Shown: positions 56,734 through 64,000 of the stretch, in pieces | How the letters are laid out: the number at the start of each line of letters is the position of its first letter | Position numbering within the stretch: the stretch's first letter is position 1 | Assembly (NCBI RefSeq): GCF_006970445.1 | Contig: NZ_CP033877.1 | Coordinates: 1-64,000 of the forward strand | Reading direction: 5' to 3' | Source: Stenotrophomonas maltophilia | GTDB lineage: Bacteria > Pseudomonadota > Gammaproteobacteria > Xanthomonadales > Xanthomonadaceae | DNA: 64,000 nucleotides | Notes under the pieces: generated by a model | The model's database searches: none | The model's input: the letters and a program-made list of their open reading frames with translations, nothing else | Told to the model about the DNA's origin: nothing | Made by a program: the position numbers and the translations under genes

Positions 56734-57687
56734 ATGAGCGTGGCGGTGCGAGGAAGGTCTGCGCGTGGATGGGGGCTGGCGGCCATGCTGCTGCTGGCCG
56801 TGGCGGCGTGCCGCGAGTCTGCCAACGATCCGGCCCGGCCGGCGGCCGAGCCGGTGGCTGCGGTACAGGCGATGGCGTTGCGCCTGGCCGAGGATGATCT
56901 GGTCGGCTACGCAAAGCTGTCGGTGCCGCCGGGCCAGTACCAGCGCCTGCAGCAGGCCTGGGCGGAGGGCCACAGCCAGTGGCCGCTGACCGAACTGCCG
57001 CTGGGTGACCAGCTGCTACCGATGCTGGCCGCGCTGCGCAAGCCTGATGCCAGCACCGAACTGCAGCGCAGCTTCGATCGCCAGCTGGCCGGCCAGGCCA
57101 GCGCCGTGCGCCAGGCTGCGCAGTCGATGGGCAACTTCGGCGTGCAGTACCTGCGCCACCAGAAGGGCTACACGGCGGGCCAGCAGGCCCACTACATCGC
57201 CCTGGTCGAGACCTTGGCGGTTTGGGCGCAGGGCGCCCCGATCAGCGACCGCGCACGTGCCCGCAGCACCATCGCCGCGCTGGTCGGTGCCGCCAACAAG
57301 GTCGGTTTCGATGACGAAGCCGGCCTGCAGGCCGCCGGCATGGAAGGCAGCCTGCAGCAGCTGGCGCCGTTCATCCACACCCTCAAGGCAGTGCTCGGCA
57401 GTTACGGGCTGGGCGTGGACGACGCGCTGCGCAGCGTGCGTGGCGAGCTGCTCTCGGTGGAGGGCGACAATGCGCTGGTGCGCCTGCACTACGACCTGGC
57501 CGGCCGCGAGATGACCCTGCAGCTGCCGCTGAGCCGGCGCGAGGGCCACTGGTACCTGACCCGCACCCTGGCCGACACCGACGCGCTGCTGCGCAAGGCC
57601 GACGCGGCCCGCGCTGCTGCGTCGCCAGCACCGGCTGAAGCCCCCGCCGAGGGTGGGGAAGCGGCAACGCCGCCGCCTAAGCCATAA
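56734..57687 (+). CDS. Lipoprotein of unknown function, coupled to plsB
   Basis: The 317-residue protein has a lipoprotein signal (LLLAVAAC), then a helical mature part (for example QLAGQASAVRQAAQSMG) and a Pro/Ala-rich tail. I recognise no domain. The ribosome site GGGGAG precedes the ATG. Its stop codon overlaps the plsB start (TAATG), so the two are co-translated. A link to envelope lipid synthesis is suggested by that overlap only. Confidence 0.78.
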   Translation: MSVAVRGRSARGWGLAAMLLLAVAACRESANDPARPAAEPVAAVQAMALRLAEDDLVGYAKLSVPPGQYQRLQQAWAEGHSQWPLTELPLGDQLLPMLAALRKPDASTELQRSFDRQLAGQASAVRQAAQSMGNFGVQYLRHQKGYTAGQQAHYIALVETLAVWAQGAPISDRARARSTIAALVGAANKVGFDDEAGLQAAGMEGSLQQLAPFIHTLKAVLGSYGLGVDDALRSVRGELLSVEGDNALVRLHYDLAGREMTLQLPLSRREGHWYLTRTLADTDALLRKADAARAAASPAPAEAPAEGGEAATPPPKP

Positions 57688-60323
57688 TGGCGCCGATGTC
57701 GAAACAGAACCCGCTGCCGTTCCCCGGCGAAGAATCCCAGTCGACGCCCGCCGATACGGTGCCGGCGTCCCCCTCGACCGGTACCGGCCCGAACCCGGTT
57801 CCGCCGCCCGCGCACGCGCGTCCGGCTGGCCGCCGCCCGCTGTGGGCACGGTTGCTGGGCCGCCTGGTCGAGCCGTGGCTGTCGCTGAAGATCGAGCCGG
57901 AAGACCCGGGCCAGTACAACGATGGCCGCCCGGTCATGTACGTGCTGGAAGACTACGGCCTGTCCAACGCACTGATCCTGGACAAGGCCTGCCGCCAGGC
58001 CGGCCTGCCGTCGCCGCTGGTGCCGCTGGCCGGTGACCCGACCGGCCGCAAGCGCGCCTACCTGGCGCTGTCGCGGCGCAGCTCCAGCAACTCGCTGATC
58101 CCTGAGCAGCGCGGCGCCAAGACCCATTCCGATTCGCTGGCCAAGGTCCTGCAGGCGCACCGCGTGCGCGATGACCTGGACGTGCACCTGGTGCCGGTGT
58201 CGATCTTCGTCGGCCGCGCGCCGGACAAGCAGAGCGGCTGGTTCGCGGTGCTGTTTTCGGAAAACTGGGCGCTGGTCGGCCGCTTCCGCCGCCTGCTGGC
58301 GGTGCTGCTGAACGGCCGCAGCACCATTGTCCGCTTCGCCCCGCCGATCTCGCTGCGCAGCACCGTGGACGAAGGCCTGGAGCCGGAACGCACGGTGCGC
58401 AAGCTGCAGCGCGTGCTGCGTACGCACTTCCGCCGCATCCGTGAATCGGTGATCGGTCCTGACCTGTCGACCCGGCGCCTGCTGGTGGACCAGGTGCTGG
58501 CCGCCGAGCCGGTGCGCGAAGCGATCGCCTCGCAGGCCAAGCGTGACAACTCGAAGCCGGCCGATGCCTGGAAGAAGGCGCACGCCTACGCCTGGGAAAT
58601 CGCCGCGGACTATTCCAGCCCGGTGGTGCGCTCGGCCAGCTTCATGCTCAGCCATGTGTGGAACCGCATCTATGCGGGCGTGCTGGTGCACCACCTGGAC
58701 AAGTTCAAGGCTGCCGCGCCGGGCCACGAAGTGGTCTACGTGCCCAGCCACCGCAGCCACATGGACTACCTGCTGCTGTCCTACCTGTTGTACGACCGTG
58801 GCATCGTGCCGCCGCACATCGTGGCCGGCATCAACCTGAACCTGCCGGTGGTCGGCACCCTGCTGCGCAAGGGCGGTGCGTTCTTCATTCGGCGCTCGAT
58901 CCGCGGCAACGCGCTGTACTCGGCGGTGCTCAGTGAATACGTCGCGCAGCTGGTGGCCGGTGGCTATTCGCTGGAGTACTTCGTCGAAGGCGGCCGCTCG
59001 CGTACCGGGCGCCTGCTGCAGCCCAAGGGCGGCATGATCTCGATGACGCTGCGTGCGTTCCTGCGCCAGCCGCGCAAGCCGGTGCTGTTCCAGCCCATCT
59101 ACATCGGCTACGAGAAGCTGATGGAAGGCGGCAGCTACCTGGACGAACTGTCCGGCCGGCCGAAGGAAAAGGAATCGATCTGGTCGCTGCTGTGGGGCAT
59201 TCCCAAGGTGCTCAAGCAGAACTACGGCCAGGTGGTGGTGAACTTCGGCGAGCCGATCGCGCTGAACGACGTGCTGGCCGAGAAAGCGCCGGAATGGAAG
59301 GGCGAGGCGGTGTCCGAGGACGAGAAGCCGGCCTGGCTGTCGACCACGGTGGATACGCTGGCCGAACGCATCCAGGTGCGCATCAACGGCGCCGCCGACG
59401 TCAACCCGATCAACCTGCTGGCGCTGGCCCTGCTGTCCACGCCGAAGCACGCGATGGGCGAGGCCGACCTGATCGCGCAGATCGAGCTGTGCAAGACCCT
59501 GCTGGTCGAGATGCCGTATTCGGACCGGGTGACGGTGACCCCGCACTCGCCGGAGCGGATCATCGCCCATGCCGAGGAAATCAACGTCCTCACCCGCATC
59601 AAGCACCCGCTGGGCGATGTGCTCAGCGTCAGCGGCGACACCGCGGTGCTGCTCAGCTACTTCCGCAACAACGTGGTGCACCTGTTCACCGCCTCGTCGT
59701 GGGTGGCCTGCTGCTTCCAGAACAACCGCCGCATGAGCCGTACCGGCCTGGTCCAGCTGGGCCGTACCGTGTACCCGTTCCTGCAGGCCGAACTGTTCCT
59801 GCCGTGGAGCGAGGACGAGTTCGCCCAGCGCATCGACCGGACTATCGACGTGTTCGTGCGCGAGGGCCTGCTGCAGAACGTCAATGATGACGACGGCGGC
59901 ATCCTGGCACGCAACACCGGGCAGACCGACGAGGTGTTCCGCCTGCGTGCGATCGGCCATTCGCTGCAGCAGGCGTTCGAGCGCTACTACATCGCCATTT
60001 CGGTGCTGGTGAAGAACGGCCCGGGCGTGCTCGGCGCCGCCGAGCTGGAAAGCCTCTGCCAGCAGGCCGCGCAGCGGCTGAGCCTGCTGTACGCGCCGGC
60101 CGCACCGGAGTTCTTCGACAAGTCCCTGTTCCGCGGCTTCATCCAGAAGCTGCGCGAACTGCGCCTGGTGTGGCCGGACGAAAACAGCAAGCTGCTGTTC
60201 GACGAACGCCTGGATGCCTGGGCCAAGGATGCCAAGTTCATCCTCGGCCGCGAGCTGCGCCACACCATCGAACGGGTGAGCCCGGAAGCGGCTCGTCCGG
60301 ACGAGCCTGCGCCGCAGGATTGA
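57687..60323 (+). CDS. plsB: Glycerol-3-phosphate 1-O-acyltransferase
   Basis: PlsB adds the first acyl chain to glycerol 3-phosphate, committing it to phospholipid synthesis at the inner membrane. The 878-residue enzyme has the four acyltransferase motifs: HRSHMDYLL near residue 354, GAFFIRRS, FVEGGRSRTGR, and PIYIGYEKL. Length and order match PlsB, and long N- and C-terminal extensions are normal. An internal ATG three codons in (MSKQNPLPF) is an equally possible start. Confidence 0.95.
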   Translation: MAPMSKQNPLPFPGEESQSTPADTVPASPSTGTGPNPVPPPAHARPAGRRPLWARLLGRLVEPWLSLKIEPEDPGQYNDGRPVMYVLEDYGLSNALILDKACRQAGLPSPLVPLAGDPTGRKRAYLALSRRSSSNSLIPEQRGAKTHSDSLAKVLQAHRVRDDLDVHLVPVSIFVGRAPDKQSGWFAVLFSENWALVGRFRRLLAVLLNGRSTIVRFAPPISLRSTVDEGLEPERTVRKLQRVLRTHFRRIRESVIGPDLSTRRLLVDQVLAAEPVREAIASQAKRDNSKPADAWKKAHAYAWEIAADYSSPVVRSASFMLSHVWNRIYAGVLVHHLDKFKAAAPGHEVVYVPSHRSHMDYLLLSYLLYDRGIVPPHIVAGINLNLPVVGTLLRKGGAFFIRRSIRGNALYSAVLSEYVAQLVAGGYSLEYFVEGGRSRTGRLLQPKGGMISMTLRAFLRQPRKPVLFQPIYIGYEKLMEGGSYLDELSGRPKEKESIWSLLWGIPKVLKQNYGQVVVNFGEPIALNDVLAEKAPEWKGEAVSEDEKPAWLSTTVDTLAERIQVRINGAADVNPINLLALALLSTPKHAMGEADLIAQIELCKTLLVEMPYSDRVTVTPHSPERIIAHAEEINVLTRIKHPLGDVLSVSGDTAVLLSYFRNNVVHLFTASSWVACCFQNNRRMSRTGLVQLGRTVYPFLQAELFLPWSEDEFAQRIDRTIDVFVREGLLQNVNDDDGGILARNTGQTDEVFRLRAIGHSLQQAFERYYIAISVLVKNGPGVLGAAELESLCQQAAQRLSLLYAPAAPEFFDKSLFRGFIQKLRELRLVWPDENSKLLFDERLDAWAKDAKFILGRELRHTIERVSPEAARPDEPAPQD

Positions 60324-60325
60324 AG

Positions 60326-60415
60326 GTAGCGCCGGGTCCTGCCCGGCGAACGGCATGCCAACCAAGGTTGGCATCTACCGGGGGCGAAGCAGTAGATCCA
60401 CGCCATGCGTAGATG
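60326..60415. repeat. SMAG variant cluster
   Basis: Three GTAG-type palindromes of different arm sequence: GTAGCGCCGGGTCCTGCCCG... (60326-60348), ATGCCAACC-AA-GGTTGGCATCTAC (60355-60378, split here as arms and loop) and GTAGATCCACGCCATGCGTA... (60391-60415). Confidence 0.65.
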
Positions 60416-60424
60416 GGCCACCGC

Positions 60425-60628
60425 TCAGGCCGGCTCGTCGGGAATCTGCAGGCTTTCCAGCTTGGCGATGCAGTCCTTCAGCTGCAGCTTGCGCCGCTTC
60501 AGCCGCTTGGACTCCAGCTCGTCCTCACCGTTGGCGGCCATGCGGGTGATCTGTTCATCCAGCAGGCGGTGCTCGGCACGCAGGGCGGCGAGGTGTTCGA
60601 CGATCTCGGCGGGGCTGTAGGTGTCCAC
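60425..60628 (-). CDS. YdcH family (DUF465) small protein
   Basis: The 67-residue product begins with GTG (giving MDTYSPAEIVEHLAAL). It is a short two-helix coiled-coil of the DUF465/YdcH type, with RAEHRLLDEQITRM and LKRRKLQLKDCIAKLE. The ribosome site GGAGG is only two bases from the GTG, which is unusually close, but no other start exists in frame. The function of the family is unknown. Confidence 0.8.
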   Translation of the reverse strand: MDTYSPAEIVEHLAALRAEHRLLDEQITRMAANGEDELESKRLKRRKLQLKDCIAKLESLQIPDEPA

Positions 60629-60718
60629 AGCCTCCGAGCATACACAGCGATGATGACTGCCGGGAGAGGGAAACCCCGACACGGGGCCCAGGCTGCCGCA
60701 AGCCGTTAGAATGGACCG

Positions 60719-61615
60719 ATGACCGCCGTGATTTCCCTGCCCGATCCTTCGCAGCGCGCTTCGCGTGGTCCGCGCGTGGCCGGACCGGGGCTGGACAGGC
60801 TGGGCAGGCGCCTGCGCCGCCAGGTCGGCCAGGCCATCTCCGACTTCGGCATGATCGAAGCGGGCGACAAGGTCATGGTCTGCCTGTCCGGCGGCAAGGA
60901 CAGCTACACCCTGCTGGACCTGCTGCTGCAGCTGCAGAAGAAGGCGCCGGTGCCGTTCGAACTGGTCGCGGTGAACCTGGACCAGAAGCAGCCCGGTTTC
61001 CCGGAGCATGTCCTGCCGGAGTACCTGGCCGCGCTGGGTGTGCCGTACCAGATCATCGAGCAGGACACCTATTCGGTGGTCAGCCGGGTCATCCCGGAAG
61101 GCCGCACGATGTGTTCGCTGTGCTCGCGGCTGCGCCGGGGGGCGCTGTACAACCACGCCAAGGCGCATGGCTTCACCCGGATCGCGCTGGGCCATCATTG
61201 CGACGACATGGTGGCTACGTTGTTCATGAACCTGTTCCACCATGCCAGGCTGGCGGCCATGCCACCGAAGCTGCTCAGCGACGATGGCCAGCACGTGGTG
61301 ATCCGCCCGCTGGCGTATGTGCGCGAGCACGATATCGCCGAGTACGCGCAGGCCCGCCGTTTCCCGATCATTCCCTGCACCCTGTGTGGCAGCCAGGAAA
61401 ACCTGCAGCGTCGGCAGGTTGGCCTGATGCTCAAGCAGTGGGACCAGGACCATCCGGGCCGCATCGAACAGATCGCACGCGCCATGGCCGATGTGCGGCC
61501 AGCGCAACTGGCCGATGCCACGCTGTTCGATTTCAGGGCCCTGGGCCGCAGCGGGCATGCGGCGCATGCCGATGCCTGGCTGGCCGACGCAGCCCCCGAG
61601 ACGCCTGCCGTTTAA
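60719..61615 (+). CDS. ttcA: tRNA 2-thiocytidine biosynthesis protein TtcA
   Basis: TtcA thiolates cytidine 32 in certain tRNAs using ATP, an iron-sulfur cluster and cysteine-derived sulfur. The 298-residue protein has the PP-loop [15 protein letters not shown] and the two CxxC motifs CSLC and CTLC that hold the cluster, plus [10 protein letters not shown]. All are in the TtcA order. Confidence 0.95.
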   Translation: MTAVISLPDPSQRASRGPRVAGPGLDRLGRRLRRQVGQAISDFGMIEAGDKVMVCLSGGKDSYTLLDLLLQLQKKAPVPFELVAVNLDQKQPGFPEHVLPEYLAALGVPYQIIEQDTYSVVSRVIPEGRTMCSLCSRLRRGALYNHAKAHGFTRIALGHHCDDMVATLFMNLFHHARLAAMPPKLLSDDGQHVVIRPLAYVREHDIAEYAQARRFPIIPCTLCGSQENLQRRQVGLMLKQWDQDHPGRIEQIARAMADVRPAQLADATLFDFRALGRSGHAAHADAWLADAAPETPAV

Positions 61616-61651
61616 GGTCGGGCGCCCTTCTACTTCAGACACCGGAATTCC

Positions 61652-62557
61652 ATGTTCTTTCGCAACCTGACGTTCTTCCGTTTCCCGACCACCACCGATT
61701 TTTCCGAAGTCGACACCCTGCTGCCGCACGCCCTGCTGAAGCCGGTCGGCGCACTGGAAATGAATTCGCGCGGCTTCATCTCGCCGTTCGGCCGCGAAGA
61801 GAAGGAACTGCTGTCCCACCGTATCGCCGAGCACCTGTGGCTGACCGTGGGCGGCGAGGACAAGATCCTGCCGGCGGCCGTGGTCAACGACCTGCTCGAG
61901 CGCAAGCTGGAGGAGATCGAGGAGAAGGAAGGCCGCCGCCCGGGTGGCCGCGAGCGCAAGCGCATGAAGGACGACCTGCTGCATGAACTGCTGCCGCGCG
62001 CCTTCGTGAAGTCCTCGCGCAACGATGCCTTCATCGACCTGCAGCACGGTTACGTGGCGGTGGATACCTCCAGCCGCAAGACCGGCGAGTACTTCATGTC
62101 CGACATCCGCGGCCTGCTTGGCAGCTTCCCGGCGATGCCGCTGAACGCCGAAGTCGCGCCGCGCTCGATCCTGACCGGCTGGATCGCCGGCGAGCCGCTG
62201 CCGACCGGGCTGAGCCTGGGCGAAGAGTGCGAGATGAAGGATCCGGTCGAAGGCGGTGCGGTGGTCAAGTGCCAGCACCAGGAACTGCGCTGCGACGAGA
62301 TCGACAAGCACCTGGACGCCGGCAAGCAGGTGACCAAGCTGGCGCTGATCTTCGAGGACAACCTATCCTTCGTGATCGGCGACGACCTGATCGTGCGCAA
62401 GCTGAAGTTCCTCGACGGTGCCCTGGACCAGCTGGAGCATGCCGACGAAGACGGCCGCCGCGCCGAGTTCGATGCCCGCTTCGCCCTGCAGAGCGCCGAG
62501 ATCCGCCGCCTGTTCCTGTTGCTGGAAGAAGCCTTCAAGCTCAGCAAGGCTGACTGA
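61652..62557 (+). CDS. rdgC: Recombination-associated protein RdgC
   Basis: RdgC is a ring-shaped DNA-binding protein that limits RecA and assists replication. The 301-residue product starts MFFRNLTFFRFP and contains FISPFGREEKELL, DDLLHELLPRAF and KKLALIFEDNLSF-like core segments, matching the family in length and order. It follows ttcA by 36 bases in the same direction. Confidence 0.94.
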   Translation: MFFRNLTFFRFPTTTDFSEVDTLLPHALLKPVGALEMNSRGFISPFGREEKELLSHRIAEHLWLTVGGEDKILPAAVVNDLLERKLEEIEEKEGRRPGGRERKRMKDDLLHELLPRAFVKSSRNDAFIDLQHGYVAVDTSSRKTGEYFMSDIRGLLGSFPAMPLNAEVAPRSILTGWIAGEPLPTGLSLGEECEMKDPVEGGAVVKCQHQELRCDEIDKHLDAGKQVTKLALIFEDNLSFVIGDDLIVRKLKFLDGALDQLEHADEDGRRAEFDARFALQSAEIRRLFLLLEEAFKLSKAD

Positions 62558-62616
62558 ACAGGCAGCCCGACGGCCGCCGGTCATCCGGCGGCCCGAAGCG
62601 GCGCTATGCTGGGCGC

Positions 62617-63396
62617 ATGAGCCGTCTGCTGCGCCGCCTGATCAGCCCGACCCCGCCCGCTACCGTGCAGCGCGACACCGTTCGCCTGCGCCTGGAGGAT
62701 GCCGAGATCGAGGTGCTGCGCGTGCGCGATCCGCGTGCGCGCCGGATCAAGCTGAGCGTGGACGAGCGTGGCGCACGACTGACCCTGCCGCTGCGGGCCA
62801 GCCTGGTGATGGGCGAGCGTTTCCTGGAGCAGCACCGCGACTGGCTGGCGCTGCAGCTGCGCCAGTATCAGGGCCAGGGCCTGCCGGCCCCGCTGCAGCC
62901 CGGCGAAGACGGCGTGCTGCCATTGCGTGGCGAACTGTTGCCGCTGCGCTGGCAGGAAGGCCGCTACGCGCGGCTGGAGATCGATGAACACGGCGCCTGC
63001 GTGCAGTGGCCGACCCGGGGCGGCGATGCCACCCTGCGGCGCCTGCTGCGCGAGTTCTACGAAGCCCAGACCCGCGCCGACGTCGGCCGCTGGTTGCCGA
63101 AGTACCTGCCCTCCCTGCCACGCGCACCCAGCCGCCTGCGGCTGAAGGTGATGTCCTCGCAGTGGGGCTCGCTGGCGCCGGACGGCAGCATGGCACTGGA
63201 CCTGGCCCTGGTGCTGGGTCGTTCGGAAGCGTTCGAGTACGTGCTGGTGCACGAACTCTGCCACCTGATCCAGCCGAACCACTCGCCCGCGTTCTGGCAT
63301 GAAGTGGAACAACGCTTTCCTGCCTGGCGCGAACAGCGCGACTACTTCCAGCTCGAAGGGCGCAGACTCAAGGCCATGCTCCGGCAACTGCTGTAG
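62617..63396 (+). CDS. YgjP-like/SprT-like zinc metalloprotein (DUF45)
   Basis: The 259-residue protein matches the YgjP/WLM-like DUF45 family: the metal-binding HELCHLIQPNHSPAFWHEV with a third His, and LKVMSSQWGSLAPDG upstream. Proteins of this family are annotated as metal-dependent hydrolases or SprT-like proteases; a UTP pyrophosphatase activity has been reported for E. coli YgjP. The last codons and stop form the left arm of a 17-bp perfect palindrome. Confidence 0.88.
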   Translation: MSRLLRRLISPTPPATVQRDTVRLRLEDAEIEVLRVRDPRARRIKLSVDERGARLTLPLRASLVMGERFLEQHRDWLALQLRQYQGQGLPAPLQPGEDGVLPLRGELLPLRWQEGRYARLEIDEHGACVQWPTRGGDATLRRLLREFYEAQTRADVGRWLPKYLPSLPRAPSRLRLKVMSSQWGSLAPDGSMALDLALVLGRSEAFEYVLVHELCHLIQPNHSPAFWHEVEQRFPAWREQRDYFQLEGRRLKAMLRQLL

Positions 63397-63418
63397 CGCC
63401 AGCGCTACAGCAGTTGCC
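63383..63418. terminator. Perfect 17-bp palindrome overlapping the end of the DUF45 gene
   Basis: GGCAACTGCTGTAGCGC and GCGCTACAGCAGTTGCC are exact reverse complements around CA. The left arm includes the last codons and TAG stop. No T-run follows, so it may be a terminator, a 3'-end stabiliser or a REP-like unit with GTAG in its arm. Confidence 0.6.
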
Positions 63419-63494
63419 CACGCATTCTTCCTCTACCCCCGCCTTCGGCGCGCCCCTTCAACAGAAGGGGCTTTCCTCCAGACCGTGTGCTGAG

Positions 63495-63517
63495 CAGTCG
63501 AGCAAGCTCGACGCTAC
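63495..63517 (-). repeat. SMAG-like palindrome, variant
   Basis: GTCGAGC-AA-GCTCGAC followed by GCTAC, a GTAG-headed palindrome on the reverse strand. Confidence 0.55.
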
Positions 63518-63620
63518 AGAGTGAAGAACAACAACTCCGCGGAATGGGAGCGCGCCGCAGAGCGCGCGCAGCGCGCGACCCGCTCCTGCTCTTCCTTCTT
63601 TCTTCCGTGGTGGGCACACC

Positions 63621-63722
63621 GGAATCTGTCGAAGGACGGGCGGGTGGGCCATGCAGGGGCGTTGGCGCCATCAAGCTTACAGGGACGTACTTGCAGCGTC
63701 CCCTGCATGGCTCACCCGCCCG
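63621..63722 (-). repeat. Three-way-junction hairpin element, copy D (shortened core)
   Basis: On the minus strand a 23-bp stem with one mismatch (63700-63722 with 63637-63659) encloses 40 bases. The loss of 12 bases is in the second inner hairpin, which is collapsed to GATGGCGCCAACG. The 3' flank TCCTTCGACAGATTCC is conserved. An outer CCCACCACG/CGTGGTGGG pair lies further out. The rest of the 390-base gap shows no gene. Confidence 0.8.
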
Positions 63723-63786
63723 GCCAAGCACGGCTTTGCCGTCGGATGCCACCCACCACGAGGGGCTCAGCTGTTGGCCGAAACCC

Positions 63787-64000
63787 TCACCCCGCCCGCA
63801 ACGCCGCCGCCGCCGCCCACCGTGCCGCCACCCGCGGTGCCGTGATGCACACCGCCTGGTCGGTCACCGTTGTCACCGCGCGCTCCAGCAGCTGGATATC
63901 CGCCTCGTGCTGGCGCGCCACATGCGGGTCCTCGAAGAAGATCGCGCGCTGGCAGCGTCCCTCCAGCACCCGGTCGGCAATCTGCGCATCACCGCCCATC
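63787..64000 (-). CDS. mgsA: Methylglyoxal synthase, C-terminal part (cut by window end)
   Basis: About 70 C-terminal residues are present, starting inside the active-site motif GGDAQIADRVLEG. They continue with AIFFEDPHVARQHEADIQLLERA, here split across the strand and helix of the DP motif. These match methylglyoxal synthase, which converts dihydroxyacetone phosphate to methylglyoxal. The start lies beyond the window. Confidence 0.85.
   Translation of the reverse strand, partial: MGGDAQIADRVLEGRCQRAIFFEDPHVARQHEADIQLLERAVTTVTDQAVCITAPRVAARWAAAAALRAG

Noticed and set aside
57489..60374. A 961-codon minus-strand frame across plsB
   Set aside because: It is antisense to plsB, which carries all four acyltransferase motifs; no domain is visible in the reverse product.

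Overview
The window is a chromosomal replication-origin region from a high-GC gammaproteobacterium of the Xanthomonadaceae, most likely Stenotrophomonas (S. maltophilia complex). Three things point there: the order dnaA-dnaN-recF-gyrB followed by tonB-exbB-exbD-exbD-cls-pdxJ; many GTAG-headed palindromes (TGCCGGCCGCTGGCCGGCA type) that match the SMAG repeats of S. maltophilia; and the protein sequences themselves. No rRNA, tRNA, prophage, insertion sequence or CRISPR array was recognised. All gene calls come from reading the sequence; no database search was run.

Layout. 1-7.4 kb: replication block (dnaA, dnaN, recF, gyrB). The dnaA-dnaN gap carries DnaA boxes and is the likely oriC. The 1 kb dnaN-recF gap carries a second DnaA-box cluster and parS-like ParB sites, with two more inside recF. 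7.4-15.7 kb: a CPBP protease, an M48 lipoprotein, a TPR protein, the TonB energy-transduction operon, cardiolipin synthase and pdxJ. 15.8-22.6 kb: radical SAM protein, 2OG-Fe(II) oxygenase, fructose-bisphosphatase, aromatic aminotransferase, TonB-dependent receptor. 22.7-27.7 kb: two small unknown genes, the ku-ligD end-joining operon and a membrane protein. 27.8-34.2 kb: adhP (with an FNR/Anr-type box), eda, a cysteine dioxygenase, a LacI regulator, phhA with a divergent Lrp-type regulator, and a patatin lipoprotein. 34.4-45.7 kb: AIM24-type protein, second TonB receptor, acid phosphatase, a secreted hydrolase with a secreted partner, ABC ATPase, fatty-acid desaturase with an EF-hand gene, mutM. 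45.7-52.9 kb: opgD, tdk, a tandem pair of paralogous secreted proteins, rep, a GNAT enzyme. 53-64 kb: yceH, an e(P4)-type phosphatase, pyrF, a trypsin-like protease, a lipoprotein overlapping plsB, a YdcH-like protein, ttcA, rdgC, a SprT/YgjP-like metalloprotein and the 3' end of mgsA.

The most unusual content lies between genes. At least five loci (near 19.0, 47.5, 47.75, 52.1 and 63.7 kb) carry long hairpins with perfect or near-perfect outer arms of 11-26 bp. The arm sequence differs at every locus, yet the arms enclose a conserved core, exactly 52 nt in three copies, that would fold into two further small hairpins (a three-way junction). Two complete copies face each other in the opgD-tdk gap. 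A second palindrome family (ends GGTCAGATCC) occurs four times with compensatory changes. A candidate small RNA with its own promoter and terminator lies near 56.5 kb.

Most genes are housekeeping genes in short operons. Functional links visible in the window are: the TonB-ExbB-ExbD motor with two TonB-dependent receptors; Ku with LigD; phhA with the Lrp-type regulator; and pyrF translationally coupled to a phosphatase gene.
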